In this document: piece after piece, positions 36,441 to 48,300 of the stretch
How positions within the stretch are numbered: position 1 is the first letter of the stretch
Layout of the letters: each line of letters opens with the position of its first letter
Assembly: GCF_029633865.1 (NCBI RefSeq)
Contig: NC_079213.1
Span: 90,508,429-90,572,428 of the forward strand
Source: Lampris incognitus
Taxonomy: Eukaryota > Chordata > Actinopteri > Lampriformes > Lampridae
Direction: 5' to 3'
Length of the DNA stretch: 64,000 nucleotides
The notes under the pieces: generated by a model
Told to the model about the DNA's origin: nothing
Databases searched by the model: none
What the model saw: the letters and a program-made list of their open reading frames with translations, nothing else
Translations under genes and position numbers: made by a program

Positions 36441-36830
36441 AAAAAAAACAAAAAAAATCATTGTCCAAGAGAACGAACACCGGCCAGGATGACTGTCGGA
36501 ACTGCCGGTTTGTATGGGCTAGCAGTAAGCTTAGCCTGCCCCGCTTCCGTGTCCTGTCAGACTGCTCTCAGTGTTTCCTCTTCGGGCACAGATCCAGGCA
36601 GGGCCATGGTTCTTGGGCCCACCGAACGCAGCAGACCAGGTTCCCCCAGCTGATCCAACGCCAGCTCTCCCAGCCATCAAATATACAAACTTAGACAAAG
36701 ACGTGGACAAAGACACTGCATGGACGGTACTGGGTGAAGCCGCCGCAAACACAAGTTTGTGGCATCATCTTCCCACACCGGAATCAGAAGTGAAGTGCTG
36801 CATGCTGCATACTTTTCAAATCTGAGTTGT
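36441..36830. other. GC-richer block of unknown origin in the SLC2A pseudogene intron
   Basis: This block differs in composition from its surroundings and has overlapping short ORFs without recognisable domains (longest about 84 codons). It may be a fragment of a dispersed repeat. I cannot name it. Confidence 0.3.
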
Positions 36831-37213
36831 CCTTGCTGTTACCCTGGCACCCATCCATTCATTTATCCACCTGTCTGTCAATCTCTACAACATCTAAATA
36901 TCTTAATTCATTTAGCCATTAATTGCCAATGCGATGTGTCAGTTTTTGACTTTCTACTGCATGTTCCCTTCAGCACAGAGCATCATGGATGCCCTTCCTC
37001 AGCTTTGGTTGTTTATTGGCAACACACATCTTCTTTGCTATTGGTCCAGGTAATGATGTGGGTTCCCTTAATCTCATCTAAACATTTATGTTATTGAGTT
37101 CATAAAGTCATTCTCCAATACAATTCTGTGGATGTTTGTTATCACACCATTGTCGCCACCGTGTTATTTTAATCAACAGGCTAACTCACTCCAATCTAAT
37201 GGTATGCCGTCAA

Positions 37214-37417
37214 ACTTTGTCATGGTGTACAGCACGTGAAAATATTATTTTCAATAGATGATAATGAGCCTGTGTGTGATTAGCACTGATGGTCCAACCT
37301 GGAATCAAATTGCCTACTTTGTCATGGTGTACAGCACGTGAAAATATTATTTTCAATAGATGATAATGAGCCTGTGTGTGATTAGCACTGATGGTCCAAC
37401 CTGGAATCAAATTGCCT
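37214..37417. repeat. 102-bp tandem duplication
   Basis: Two adjacent units, 37214-37315 and 37316-37417, are essentially identical by eye. They lie in the intron between the 76-bp and 128-bp SLC2A exons. The unit length is a multiple of three, which creates a repetitive minus-strand ORF with no gene evidence. Confidence 0.92.
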
Positions 37418-38588
37418 AACTTATCAGTGCTAGTGCTATCCTCAGCCAGTAGTGTTTAACATGTTCCTGCTTACTCACATCCCATCTATCCACTTATCAT
37501 TACAAACACAAAGGTCATACATAGTACATACTACCTTAAGATGGAAAATTATGACAAAGCAACACATCACCCCCCCCCGACTTCAGAATTTTATAACCCT
37601 GGTAATGTACATAGTCCTGTGACAGATTTGGGAATAATCTGTTCATTAACATAAATCCACTTTGGTGAAGATGCTTATATGCAGAGTGACATAAAAACCG
37701 AGAGAGCAGAGAAGGATCTTGCTCTGATGATCAGGAATACTAACTTTAACATGGCCTGTCCGTAAAAAGGGAGTCCCAAGCGTTTACCCCAAGCCAGTAT
37801 TTCCCAGTTGATATCATGATTAACTTCTGTTCCAGCTGGGACGGCTTTCACTCTGGCCAATTAACTTTTTGAACAAGCCTACTGACCTGCTGCCTCCATG
37901 GTTGGTGGAACTGTGTTTTGGCTGTTCAACTTCACATGGGTCCTGGTGCTGCCTTTCATTCAGGTCTGTGTCTCAACTAATGTCAAGTGAAATGAGTAAC
38001 ATTATATCGTGCTATTATATAGCGTTTGATTTTTCCCTCTAGTGTTCAGTCAAATTTAAAAGAAATAGATCAGTTTATCTTGAAAATCAATTGTTTTGTA
38101 TGCCAAAGAGTTGTTACTTACTTGGATGCTGACATTTTAGCATCAGTTTTTCAAAGGGACAATGTCCCATTTTAGAGTAAAGCTGTTCAATTCTGTATTT
38201 TTTGGATCAACAATCCAAAGCTATGATGCCGTTATTTACTGGGTAATTTTTTTTTTAAGTGGCCCACTTCTGATTTGGTGTGTGGTTGTTTCTTTGTTTG
38301 TGGTAGGAGGTGTTACAAACCTTTACCTCCCTGGTGTTTATGGTGATCTGTTCTTCAGGAGCTGTGTACATTTTCATTGTCCTACCACAGACCAAAAACA
38401 AATCATTCATGGACATAAGCAAAAGTTTGACAACGCGAAAGAAGATCCTAACTGAGCCACCGGAAAAGCAGCTACAAACACTTCCAGGGTAATGCAGTGT
38501 GATACACTGAAACGTATGGATACAATGTAATGAAATACATCAATCTTTGACATGTCTGTGAATGTTCTCATTCCTCCAGGTCATGGTT

Positions 38589-38769
38589 ATCCAAAGGAGT
38601 TGAATCAAGTGCAACTGGACTTGCTAAATTCTGAGTCTCATCACCAGCCAGTCAGACTAGCTTGGTCTAATCAGAAAGGCACGAACTGAGGCAGCCTCTT
38701 GGATGAGAAGCGAAACGTCTTTACGGATATACACCAAGTCCAGTTGCACCTGATTTAACTCCTTTGGAT
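38589..38769 (+). repeat. Foldback repeat with a hammerhead-ribozyme-like core
   Basis: 35-bp arms (38589-38623 and 38735-38769) are inverted repeats with two mismatches, built on aaaggagttgaatcaagtg. Near the right arm, CTGAGGCAG (38686-) followed by a short stem-loop (CCTCTTGGATGAGAAGC) and CGAAACG (38712-) matches the layout of a type I hammerhead (CTGATGA - stem II - GAAA), with the first core box mutated. Such motifs are known in terminal repeats of Penelope-like elements and retrozymes. The copy lies about 90 bp past the SLC2A pseudogene. Confidence 0.6.
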
Positions 38770-39252
38770 AGTCAAGCCTTGACAATGTGTGTCTGTTATT
38801 GTGTCTGTACAAATATGATAAAACCCCCTTTCCTCCAACAAACCTGCCATCATTGCACCCCTGAAAGATGAACTCTACCCTAGGCGTTCAATGCTTAAGA
38901 GTCAAAGTAATTTGTCCAGACTTGACACACTTTGAAAGAATGAATGTTACTGATCACAGAGACAGTCTGATCCCAACAACCACTCTGCATTAATAGCAGA
39001 CTTGCATCCAACGTGTCCCGTTTCTGAGCATTTTTCAGAGATGAGAGAAGCAGACAGTCAGCTGATACAGGGGGGTGATGCCACTCTTTGAGATGGATGT
39101 TTTTCTTTTTTCAATTTAAAAATTCATTTTGCACAGCAATGGGTTTTTCAGAGAAACGTGAGACAAATGATGAAACTGCCTTGGGGGTGAAACTATCACA
39201 TTGTTTTGGTAAATATTTTTCTGTTGTCACGAGAAGCTGGTGATAATTTTGG
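38770..39252. other. Non-coding spacer
   Basis: Unique-looking AT-rich DNA. Nothing recognised. Confidence 0.35.
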
Positions 39253-39257
39253 TTTTA

Positions 39258-39260
39258 CTA

Positions 39261-39287
<27 letters not shown>
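39258..39287. repeat. (ATT)n microsatellite
   Basis: About nine ATT units, slightly interrupted at the right end. Confidence 0.9.
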
Positions 39288-39291
<4 letters not shown>

Positions 39292-39407
39292 TGTTTTGTT
39301 GTTGCTCTTGTTAAAACTGTGACGTCATAAATTCTGTTTTAGAATAGTTTAGGGGTGTCGGGATATACCGGCATTGACGATTGCCGTGATATTTACAAAA
39401 TAAAATA

Positions 39408-39595
39408 CTGGGCGTCCAGTTAGCGTGGTCTATTCCGTTGCCTACCAACATGGGGATCGCCGGGATTCGGGGATCGCCAGTTCGAATTCCCGCGTTACCT
39501 CCGGCTTGGTCGTGCTTCCCTAGGAAGCCGGATGTGGGTATGTGTCCTGATCGCTGCACTAGCGCCTCCTCTGGTCGGTCGGGCGCCTGTTCTTT
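39408..39595 (+). mobile_element. tRNA-derived SINE, 3'-truncated copy
   Basis: It begins gggcgtccagttagcgtgg and carries a B-box-like agttcgaattccc. It shares the head and first body segment with the SINE at 25105 (ctattccgttgcctacca) but stops near a gcgcctcctctggtcggtcg segment. An internal duplication of ggggatcgcc lies at the head/body border. Confidence 0.75.
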
Positions 39596-42090
39596 GTAAA
39601 TATGGCAACACATTTGGTCATGCAAAATGATCTATTTTTTTCTGTTGTTGTTGGGTTTTTTTTTTTGGGGTGTGTGTTTTAAATTTGTGGTCAATAAACT
39701 TATTGTAAACATGTAGATTACATGTCTCCACTTGGCTCCTTTGTCATTTTTGTTAGTTGGTGCAATCTGTTAATGCGTTTGTTTATTATTAGATATGGTT
39801 TGTTCTGCTGGCCATCAATAAGGACTATTCAAGTTTTATGTGCTTTATCACAAATAATGATATGACCGAATAACTCTCCCAAAATTAACCTCTGCCCTAA
39901 TATCTCAGAGCTCCCATTTGAATTTGTTTTTACGCTCATGCTGAAATCCTTTAGAATAACATTTTTGACATTGCCAGTGGTCCTATTGGGAGTTCCCAAG
40001 GAATCTGCAGACCAGTTTAATTTCAGTGTTTAATTTGAAATTGGCAGCACAAATGCATAATGTCAACATGATGTCTTGTCTCATTATAGGTTTCAGTATT
40101 TTTACTGTTGTCACCTCACCAACCACCCTGGCCAGACAACGTCTGCTCCAGATAATATCGGCCGAGCACAACCAGAATGTACATCTACTTTGGGGTTTGT
40201 GACCTTTAAACTCGCACAAATGCCTTTTTGAAATAACAAATGTCCATATCGATGTATGATTATTTCAGATCTGTGTATCTATAAAAAAGGATGGTGTCTC
40301 GATGCCTAAATTTCCCTTTTCAAGTCTTCTGGAGGTGTAGTAGTGCTAATTCAACAAGTCCTCTGCAGTTGGAAGCGTCCTCTCACTAGCCGCAATGACA
40401 GACCTGTCCTCACATGTTCCACCACTTCCTTTAACATTGAAGCCGCGTTTCTATGTACGGTTAATCCTCACCCTTGTTCTCTATCAGCGGTTCGTCCCAT
40501 CAGGTCCAGTGTGCTTGCATACGTTACCTAGGGAGCTGACAAATTTGGGATGTATCAACCACTGTGGTGTGTAGGCAAAATTTCTTTCCCCGCTGCCTTT
40601 GCAGTAAGCTTTTGTAAACCTGGCCCAGGTTCTTTATCCAGCTGTGAAGCGCTGTGGTGTGTGGGTCAGTGCCCAGTGTTTGGACAGTCGAAGCTCCTCG
40701 CTGTAACGGATCAGCCCTGGGCCCTAAGGTCATGGCCTTGACTACAAAAGAGTCCCTTAACGCCCCTATCTGCTGGAGATAATCGGTAACCTGCAGGGAA
40801 AGACCATGTAAGAATATAATAAGGTGCAATAGGCAGGCAAAACTGAGACAGACAAAACTGAGAGAGTCAGAGTGCAAAGAGGTTAGAGAGAGGAAGGGAG
40901 GGAAGGATGAGTGATGGGAAGGGTGATGGAGGGATGTAGAATGAGGGGACTAGAGAGAAATAAAGAGAAAGAGAGCAGTGAAGGGGGATTTACAGTACCT
41001 TTGTTCACATGTTGCGCTCGATCATTCCCTCTATTGTGGGGCGGACAATGAGCGAGAGGAGGGCAGGGCTTAAAAAGCATAAGCACACGCCGGCAGTCAG
41101 GAACCCAGGAAAGAGAGAGAAAGACAGACAAACCAACACTGAGGTATCAGAAAATCTTTTTTGAACTATTATGGATCTTACAAAACTGTAGCAATTGTTC
41201 TGCCAAGGAGTTTCGATTTGGTTGGCAGTGTAGCAAAGAATCACAAATTTTGGGAGTTTTAAAATGGCATTTAGCATTCTTGAAGTGTGTTTTGAGATGA
41301 AGACTGGAGACAGGACAGCTGATATATGAAGACCCATTTTACATCTGGGGCGATAGATCTTTATAGTTTGTAAACCGAGTCTCGGGTTCAAGTGTTTCAG
41401 ATTAACCGTGTTTCAGGCCGCAGTGTCTGACTAAGATTTGCATATGTCATTTCAAAGGGATTTCGGTAACGTTGTTGGAGAACTGAGGCATATGTCTGGG
41501 AATTGAAATCACTTTTAACGTATGGGATGATTACAGCTCATTGCATGGTGGAGAGAGCAACAATGCTGCCAGCTCTATTGCTCAGCTTTAGAAGATTAGC
41601 ATGCGATGGATGCGCTTGAGGGAATTAGTGTTGGACAATGGCTCCGAATTGCCTGATCAGCACTCCCGTTGACGTGTTGCCATTTTAGGTCATTTGCTTT
41701 GTTGATAGTGTTTCAGTGAGTGAGTTTCTTACCTGACGTGGAGATAAAGATTTCAGTCTGCAACGATGTGAATTTCAGCATGCCTTTATAAGTTACTGAA
41801 CTGCTTTAAGAAGTATTTGATTAGTTTGGTTAAAAAGATTAAAGATGATCTTTATCATGATTTAAATTGTAAATTATAAGCAAGCTTTGTTCCAGGCCTA
41901 AATGTTTGAAAACTATCTTTTAACAATACCTATTGATCATTTCCTGGTAATATAAAGACTGCAGAAGAACAGCAAATCCGTCCCGCAGAGAAATAATATT
42001 CAACAGTTGCGACTCAACTGTGTTTGGCATTATTTTGTAAATCACAACTATTAAGTCTGCATTAACTGCCCTCTTTGCCTTGCCCTGTCT
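39596..42090. other. Intergenic DNA upstream of lim2, includes probable promoter and 5' non-coding sequence
   Basis: No coding exon recognised. A GA-rich tract lies at 40860-41000. The lim2 5'UTR exon next to the start codon seems to begin after a cccccaacag acceptor near 42095-42104, so at least one upstream non-coding exon probably lies in this stretch, but I could not place it or a TATA box with confidence. Confidence 0.35.
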
Positions 42091-42150
42091 CATTCCCCCA
42101 ACAGTCGCTGAGCATTTAGGAGGATTGTGCTACCCCAAGCTTTCTCCTAA

Positions 42151-42328
42151 ATGCTGTACACTTTAGCTGGAGGGGGCACGCTCTGCGGCGTCGCTGCCCT
42201 TGTGCTCCTTATCGTCTCCACTGCAACGGACTTCTGGATGCAGTACCGTTACTCAGGCAGCTCAGCCAATCAGGGGCTCTGGAGGTTCTGCATCAATCAC
42301 AAGTGCCATGCCCACACCATCACTGTAG
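42151..42328 (+). CDS. lim2: lim2 exon 1 (coding part)
   Basis: 59 codons plus one base, from ATG at 42151 to donor G|GTGAGT. It encodes TM1 and the W29, GLW(42-44), C47, C52 extracellular signature. This start is chosen because it places TM1 directly at the N-terminus, as in known LIM2; in-frame sequence just upstream is non-coding and follows a splice acceptor. Confidence 0.9.
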
Positions 42329-45300
42329 GTGAGTGGATGACAGTTATTCAAGTTTGAATTGCAGTGCAAACAGAATCCAATTTGTTGTATTTGACTCAAT
42401 TCACACTGGAAAAAATAAAGCTAAGATGAACAGAACAGATTCTGAGATCATTCTCAGATTCTGTCAGACTGCGCTCATGTAGGGTCACAACACAACCCAA
42501 CAGAATTAAATTCAGCGGCACGGTCAATAACATTCACAGGCAGGCCTATGAACACTATGATTGAAGCTGGTTTAAGCATTTTATATATTTTTTATTTTAT
42601 CTGCCAATCCCTCTTTCTTTGAACTACCATTACACTCAATTGCTTTATCGCTGTGTTTTATCATCACAGCTAAGCTAAACTAAACTAAACTAAACTAAGC
42701 CAAACTTTCTCATTTCTTTTGGTCTCTGTGTAAAGCCTTCTGGGATGCCACGCGAGCCTTCATGTTATTGGCAGTGCTCAGCTGCTTTGCAGGCGTGGTG
42801 CTTGGCTTGAGTGCCTTTGCCAATGGTACCAAGAACAGGAGGGTCCGCACTGGGGGCATCGCCCTTGTCCTTTCAGGTAATGCACAGTGGACAAGGAGAG
42901 AAAAATTGAGTGCCAAGGGTGCCTACAGTTAAGTCAGGGATGGTATTTTTTTGGAATGGAGCTAAAAGCTTTTGCTTGATGGATGTAAAGGTTGAGGTGG
43001 TTGTTTGGTTCAAAATAATCTTTGAGGTTAGTCATCGGACATTATCACCATGGCCACAGGCCCTTTGTCTATTGTCTGACTTTACTCTCGTTTTCTGAAT
43101 TCTCAGGTTTCCTGGCTCTGCTAGCATTGGCCATTTACACCGGAGTGACAGTCACCTTCTTTGGGAAACGCTTTCTGGACTGGCGATTTTCCTGGTCCTA
43201 TATCATAGGCTGGGTGGCCATCATCTTGGCCTTTGCTGCAGGTTAAAAAAAAAGCCTATCTGTTATATAATAATAATAATAATAATTTTTATTTATAGGC
43301 TTTATCTTTTTATGCATGCTCAATAATCCAGGTAAGGAAATCACAGAAAGTTGAATCAGTTCATCTGGACACAACATTTATTGAGAGAAACGTTTCATCA
43401 GGACCGGGGTTCGCGCCTCGGTCTCGTCAGATCCGACTATGGCCGGATTCGATGAAGCAGCAATAATTGGCAACGCTGTCTTCGGGAGGGGGCGGAGTCG
43501 GCTTGTGTTCGTCACATGAATGCGTCTCTGTGTGTCGAGAAAAGCAGTGGTTCGGCCTGGATTCGCCTTGTCGCGAAAGGGGCGAGGCGTCTCCGTCGAG
43601 ACTGCCGGCCAGAGAGATGCAGTCGGCGAACGCATACAGTACGAGCGTGGTTGTTTGAACTAGAATTGGGAGTGATTGGCCACTAAATTGGGAGAAAACG
43701 GGAAAAATCAGAAATAAATTTAAGAAGAAAAAAAAGAAAACGTTTCATCACTCATCTAAGTGACATCATCAGTCTCAGCTGACTGCAGGTATCCCCACCC
43801 TTATAAACGATACAGTGGCATAACGACCGAAAACAATGATCGGTTTCATATGCAAATTGCTGTGAGCATTAACTAGAGTTACAATGGCCATGTGTACTAT
43901 TCACAGAGGATTTGGGAATGGTTGCAATTACAGCATTGTATGATGGCGACAGATGTACTCTTAAGCGCCCCCCCTTCAGTGACGGTTGTTCCCTCTTAAC
44001 ACAGATGGCCTTGTTGACTCCCCGTTCAAACCAGTGTTCCCCCCTATGTGCACATCCTCATCTTCGAAGATGTGGGTGGATGGTTGTAGACTGCGGAGTC
44101 CTGGCCTGACGTGTTAGCGCTTCTGTGTTGTGCCATCCTCCTTGTTATGTCTGCACACATCGACAGTGCTGCATTTGATTTGGTGCTGTTCTATTGTGCT
44201 GGGATCGATTGGTGATGCCTGCGGGCTCTGGGTTGTTTGATCGGGTCTGCCTTTGATGCTGTGTCAGTCTAAATAAAGAATGCCACGGAGAGGTTGTGTC
44301 GAGCGACAGCGCTGTGTCCTGACATGATATCTAAATACAATGTTGGCGACGAGGATGGCTGATATCTCTCTCCCACCACCTGCCCCCTTCCTGGCATTAC
44401 CTGGCGAGCCTCCGGTACCATGGACTCGATGGCTACATAGTTTTGAAAATTACATCATCGCCTCAGGGCTCGACGACGTGAGCCAGGCTAGGAAGACGGC
44501 TCTGTTGCTACACTGCTTGGGAGCAGAGGGTCATCGTGTGCTCGGGACTCTGGGGAACGTCACAAGCTTTGACGAAGCTGTGGGACTTATGAGCACCCAT
44601 TTCGCTGCTCCACAGAGTGCCCTCCTTCGGCGATTTATATTCCGTCAGCGACACTAACTGCCTGGTGAGTCTGTGCGGCAGTACGTAGCTAATTTGCGAG
44701 GGCTAGCTAGCTCATGCAAGTTTGGCGCGCTTCAGGACGAGATGGTTCGCGACCAGCTAATCGAACTCACCAATAACGCAAAGGTGCGTGAGACTCTCCT
44801 GGTGGAAAAAGACGATCTGCTGCTGTCCATCGCACTACAGGTTGAGGGAGCAGCTGAGTGTGCTGCTATGCTAAATACACAGCAAGTGGCCACCTCCAGT
44901 CAAGCTGCCAACGACTCCTCCCTCTACTCACGGCTGCCCCTCGGGACGCAACCCAGCCAGAGCGAGGCGGGCGCCGACTCCACTGGGGACGTCTTGCAAC
45001 TGCAACGACGGCGTTCTCGGCCCCGCCCTCAACAGTCCTGTGGTAACTGTGGGTCTCGGTCTCATGTTTCAAGGGCTCAGAACTGCCCTGCCCGTGGCCA
45101 GACATGCCGTAGCTGCGGTAAGCACAATCACTTTGCCAACGTCTGTCGATCTTCCCCGGCTGGGTCAGAGGGCCACACCCCCCAGTCTTCAACCGCCGTC
45201 ATTCACAAGGTGAGTTCTGGGCCAGTGTCATTCAAATCATGCACAGTCAACATTAATGATGTGTGCATCCCCCTGCTGAGGGACACCGGTGCAGGTATGT

Positions 45301-48300
45301 CTCTCCTGAATGTTGATACCTACAGTCAATTTTTCGGTTCACTGCCACTGTCTGCACCCTCAGCTGTCCTCTGTGGGTATGGTGACTCCAAAATCGATCT
45401 GGTTGGCTCTCTCCAAGTGACTGTCTGCTATGGAACCAAGCTGGTGCCCAATGCAGTTTTTCATGTGGCACGCCGTGGGGCCAACCTGATGGGCCTGGAC
45501 CTGTTCTCCGCTCTGGGGTTCTCCCTCTTAGACACAAGGGGGGCAGCAATCCTGACTGTTGCCACACCTTGGCAGCAGAAGTGGCCATCGCTGTTTATGG
45601 GGCTGGGCTGCCTCTCCGCCTTCGCCCATCAACCTCTCCTCAACCCTGCTGTGAAATCTGTCATCCAACCACTGCACCGCATCCCGTTGGCTCTCCGTGA
45701 TGGGGTCTCCGCCGAGCTGCAACAACTGCTGGAAGCTGGCATCATTGAACCAACCGGTGGACGCGTCACCTTGGGTCTCAAACCTCGTGGTGGCTAAGAA
45801 GAAGTCGGGGGGCCTGCGTGTCTGCGTCGGTCTACGTGCAGTAAATAAGGCAGTGGTCCCTGATAAGTATCCACTGCCCACCTCAGAAGAACTCACTGCT
45901 CAGTTCTATGGCTCTGAGGTGTTCTCCAAGCTCGACTTCAGACAGGGGTACTTACAGGTGCCCCTCCACCCCAGCAGCCGAAACCTCACAGCCTTTGTGA
46001 CACATGCAGGAGTGTTTCGCTACACCAGGATGCCTTTCGGTCTCAGCTCCGCCCCTGGGGTTCTGGCTGTCAGCGAGCGGTGTAACTCCACTACAATCAA
46101 ACGTGGACGCCATTCAGGCCATCCCTGAGCCCAGCTTGGCCGCCCAGGTCGCCTCCTTCCTGGGTATGACAAGTTACTACCTGAGGTTTCTTCCCCAGTA
46201 CTCTGCGACCACAGCCCCCCTGCGCCAGCTGCTGTGTAAGGACGAGCCATGGGTGTGGTCAAAGGCATGCAGTGACGCTGTGCGTGATCTCAAGACTCAA
46301 CTGACTTCACCACCAGTGTTGGCTCGCTTCGACATCTCCAGCTCCACCTTTGTGACCTGTGACGCATCAGCCACAGCGATAGGGGCTGTGCTGTCTCAAA
46401 CCCAGAACGGTGTGGAGAAGCCCATCACCTTCGCCTCCCGTGCCCTCAACCTGACCGAGTAGCGGTACTCCGTGGGTGAGCGTGAGGCGTTAGCCTGTAT
46501 CTGGGCTTGTGAAAGGTGGCACCTCTACCTCTATGGCCGCTCCTTCACCCTCAGGACAGATCACCAGGCCCTGACAGCGCTGCTGTCCACATCTGGGACA
46601 GGCCACAAACCCCTGAGGCTGCACCACTGATCTGACCGCCTCCGCCAGTACAACTTCAGCCTGCAGTTCACCCCAGGCAGAGACAATGTTGTCGCCGACC
46701 TGCTCTCTCGTTCTGTCTCCACCCCAGCTCCACAGACGGACACTGACTGTGTGGAAAAGGACATTGTCCAAATGCTACACACACCCCTCCAGGCCACTGT
46801 CTCTCTGCAGGAGCTGAGGGCAGCCTCAGAACAGGACCCTGTCCTCTCCCAGCTCCGCACCTACATCCAGAACGGCTGGCCTCACAAGGTCCCAGAGGAG
46901 CTGGCTGCGTTCGCCCGAGTCAGACAGGAGCTCTCCTGCTGGAACGACACCTGCGTGGCACGTGGGTTTTGCACAGTGGTCCCAGCTGCTCTCCGTGCAC
47001 GTGTTTTGAATACGGCGCATGAAGGCCACCTGGGCATTGTGAAACTGAAACAGCGCTGCCGAGACCTGGTGTGGTGGCCGGGGATAGACAGAGATATTGA
47101 GGCTCTGGTGAAGGACTGTTCTGCCTGCCTTGTGAGTGGCAAGACTGGCCACCAGGCTCCCCCACCCCTGCAACCTCTCGCCTGGCCCTCTCAGCCCTGG
47201 GAACACCTGCAGTTGGACATTTGTGGTGAGATCCATGGAGTTCCCCACCACCAACGCCTCATGGTGGTCGCCTACGATCTACACTCAAAATGGCCTGAAC
47301 TCACCACTTCCGGCACTGTGACCTCACAGATCATCATCGACTTCCTGGACTCTCTTTTCTCTCGCTGGGGCCTCCCAAAGACCATCACCACTGACAACGG
47401 CCCTCCGCTGGTCTCTGCTGAGTTCACTGCTTATCTCGAAAGCAAGGGCATCCGTCATATACGCACTGCGTACTACCACCCCCAGGCCAATGGCGGCATT
47501 GAACGTTTTCACCGGTCACTGAAGAACGGCCTCAGAGCACACATGGCCCAAGGGTGCTCTTTCACGCAGGCCATCCGTCACACTCTTCTGCACTATCGGG
47601 CCACACAGCATTCGACCACAGGCGTCTCCCCAGCCTCTCTCATGCTAGGCCGGGAACTGTGCATGCCCCTTGACAGGCTCCGCCCCTCCACATCTCAGGC
47701 ACCTCCCTCTGGGGTCAGAGCCTCAGTCACTTGTCAGCAGACGTGGATGAAGCAACGGTTTGACCAGTCCAAACGAACCAGGGTGCCAGACATCAATGTG
47801 TCAGACTTGGTCAGGGTCCGCAGGCCCCACAGGGACAATAAAATGGCTTCATACTGGTCCTCTCCTCTCCAAGTCACCCGTCAGCTGGGCCCAGCCACTT
47901 ACCTCCTCAGCGATGGCACTCGGTGGCACTCCAGTCGTCTACGGAAGGTGTCAGCTCCGCCACACACAGCTGGTGACAAAACCTTAGCCATTCCCTCAGC
48001 ATGGCGAGATGCCCCGGGGCTTCATGCAGCTCCTACACGGGCCCCAGACATTCCTGGGCCTCAGCTTCCCCTGCCTTCTCCCTCTCCACCTCGGCCTGCC
48101 CAGCCTCAGGCCACCCCGCGACCTGTTCGCACACATTTACGCCCTGGCCACCTAGAGGACTTTGTGTTTGAAATCCTGCCGGGGGGGGGGGGGATGTTAT
48201 GTCTGCACACATCGACAGTGCTGCATTTGATTTGGTGCTGTTCTATTGTGCTGGGATCGATTGGTGATGCCTGCGGGCTCTGGGTTGTTTGATCGGGTCT

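Larger units (their letters stand above)
33474..38492 (+). pseudogene. SLC2A (class II GLUT, GLUT11-like) sugar-transporter pseudogene, five exons
   Basis: Five exons with splice sites remain. 33474-~33597: membrane segment with YIMLSVGVTILISSI; its start (NYTNSILTT) is in another frame, so a frameshift lies near 33530. 34631-34729: LFERVGWRTLIIVGYSGMAV, the D/E-R-x-GRR loop of GLUTs, here degenerate. 36974-37049 (76 bp): SWMPFLSFGC to GP. 37836-37963 (128 bp): GTAFTLAN, stop, LFEQAY, stop, PAASMVGGTV to PFIQ. 38307-38492: EVLQTFTSLVFMVI, then IFIVLPQTKNKSF (the PETK motif as PQTK) and a 3' end at TAA. The 76- and 128-bp exons match usual GLUT exon sizes as I recall them. Nonsense codons are TAA at 37862-37864 and TGA at 37883-37885. 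Introns are kept, so this is an unprocessed pseudogene. Upstream exons were not found. GLUT11 is the closest class by memory; GLUT5/9 or fish GLUT15 are alternatives. Confidence 0.8.

Noticed and set aside
37210-37410. 66-codon ORF made of a repeated peptide
   Set aside because: It results from the 102-bp tandem duplication in an intron.
46826-47254. 142-codon minus ORF opposite gypsy-4 integrase
   Set aside because: Antisense shadow; the plus-strand frame has the integrase motifs.
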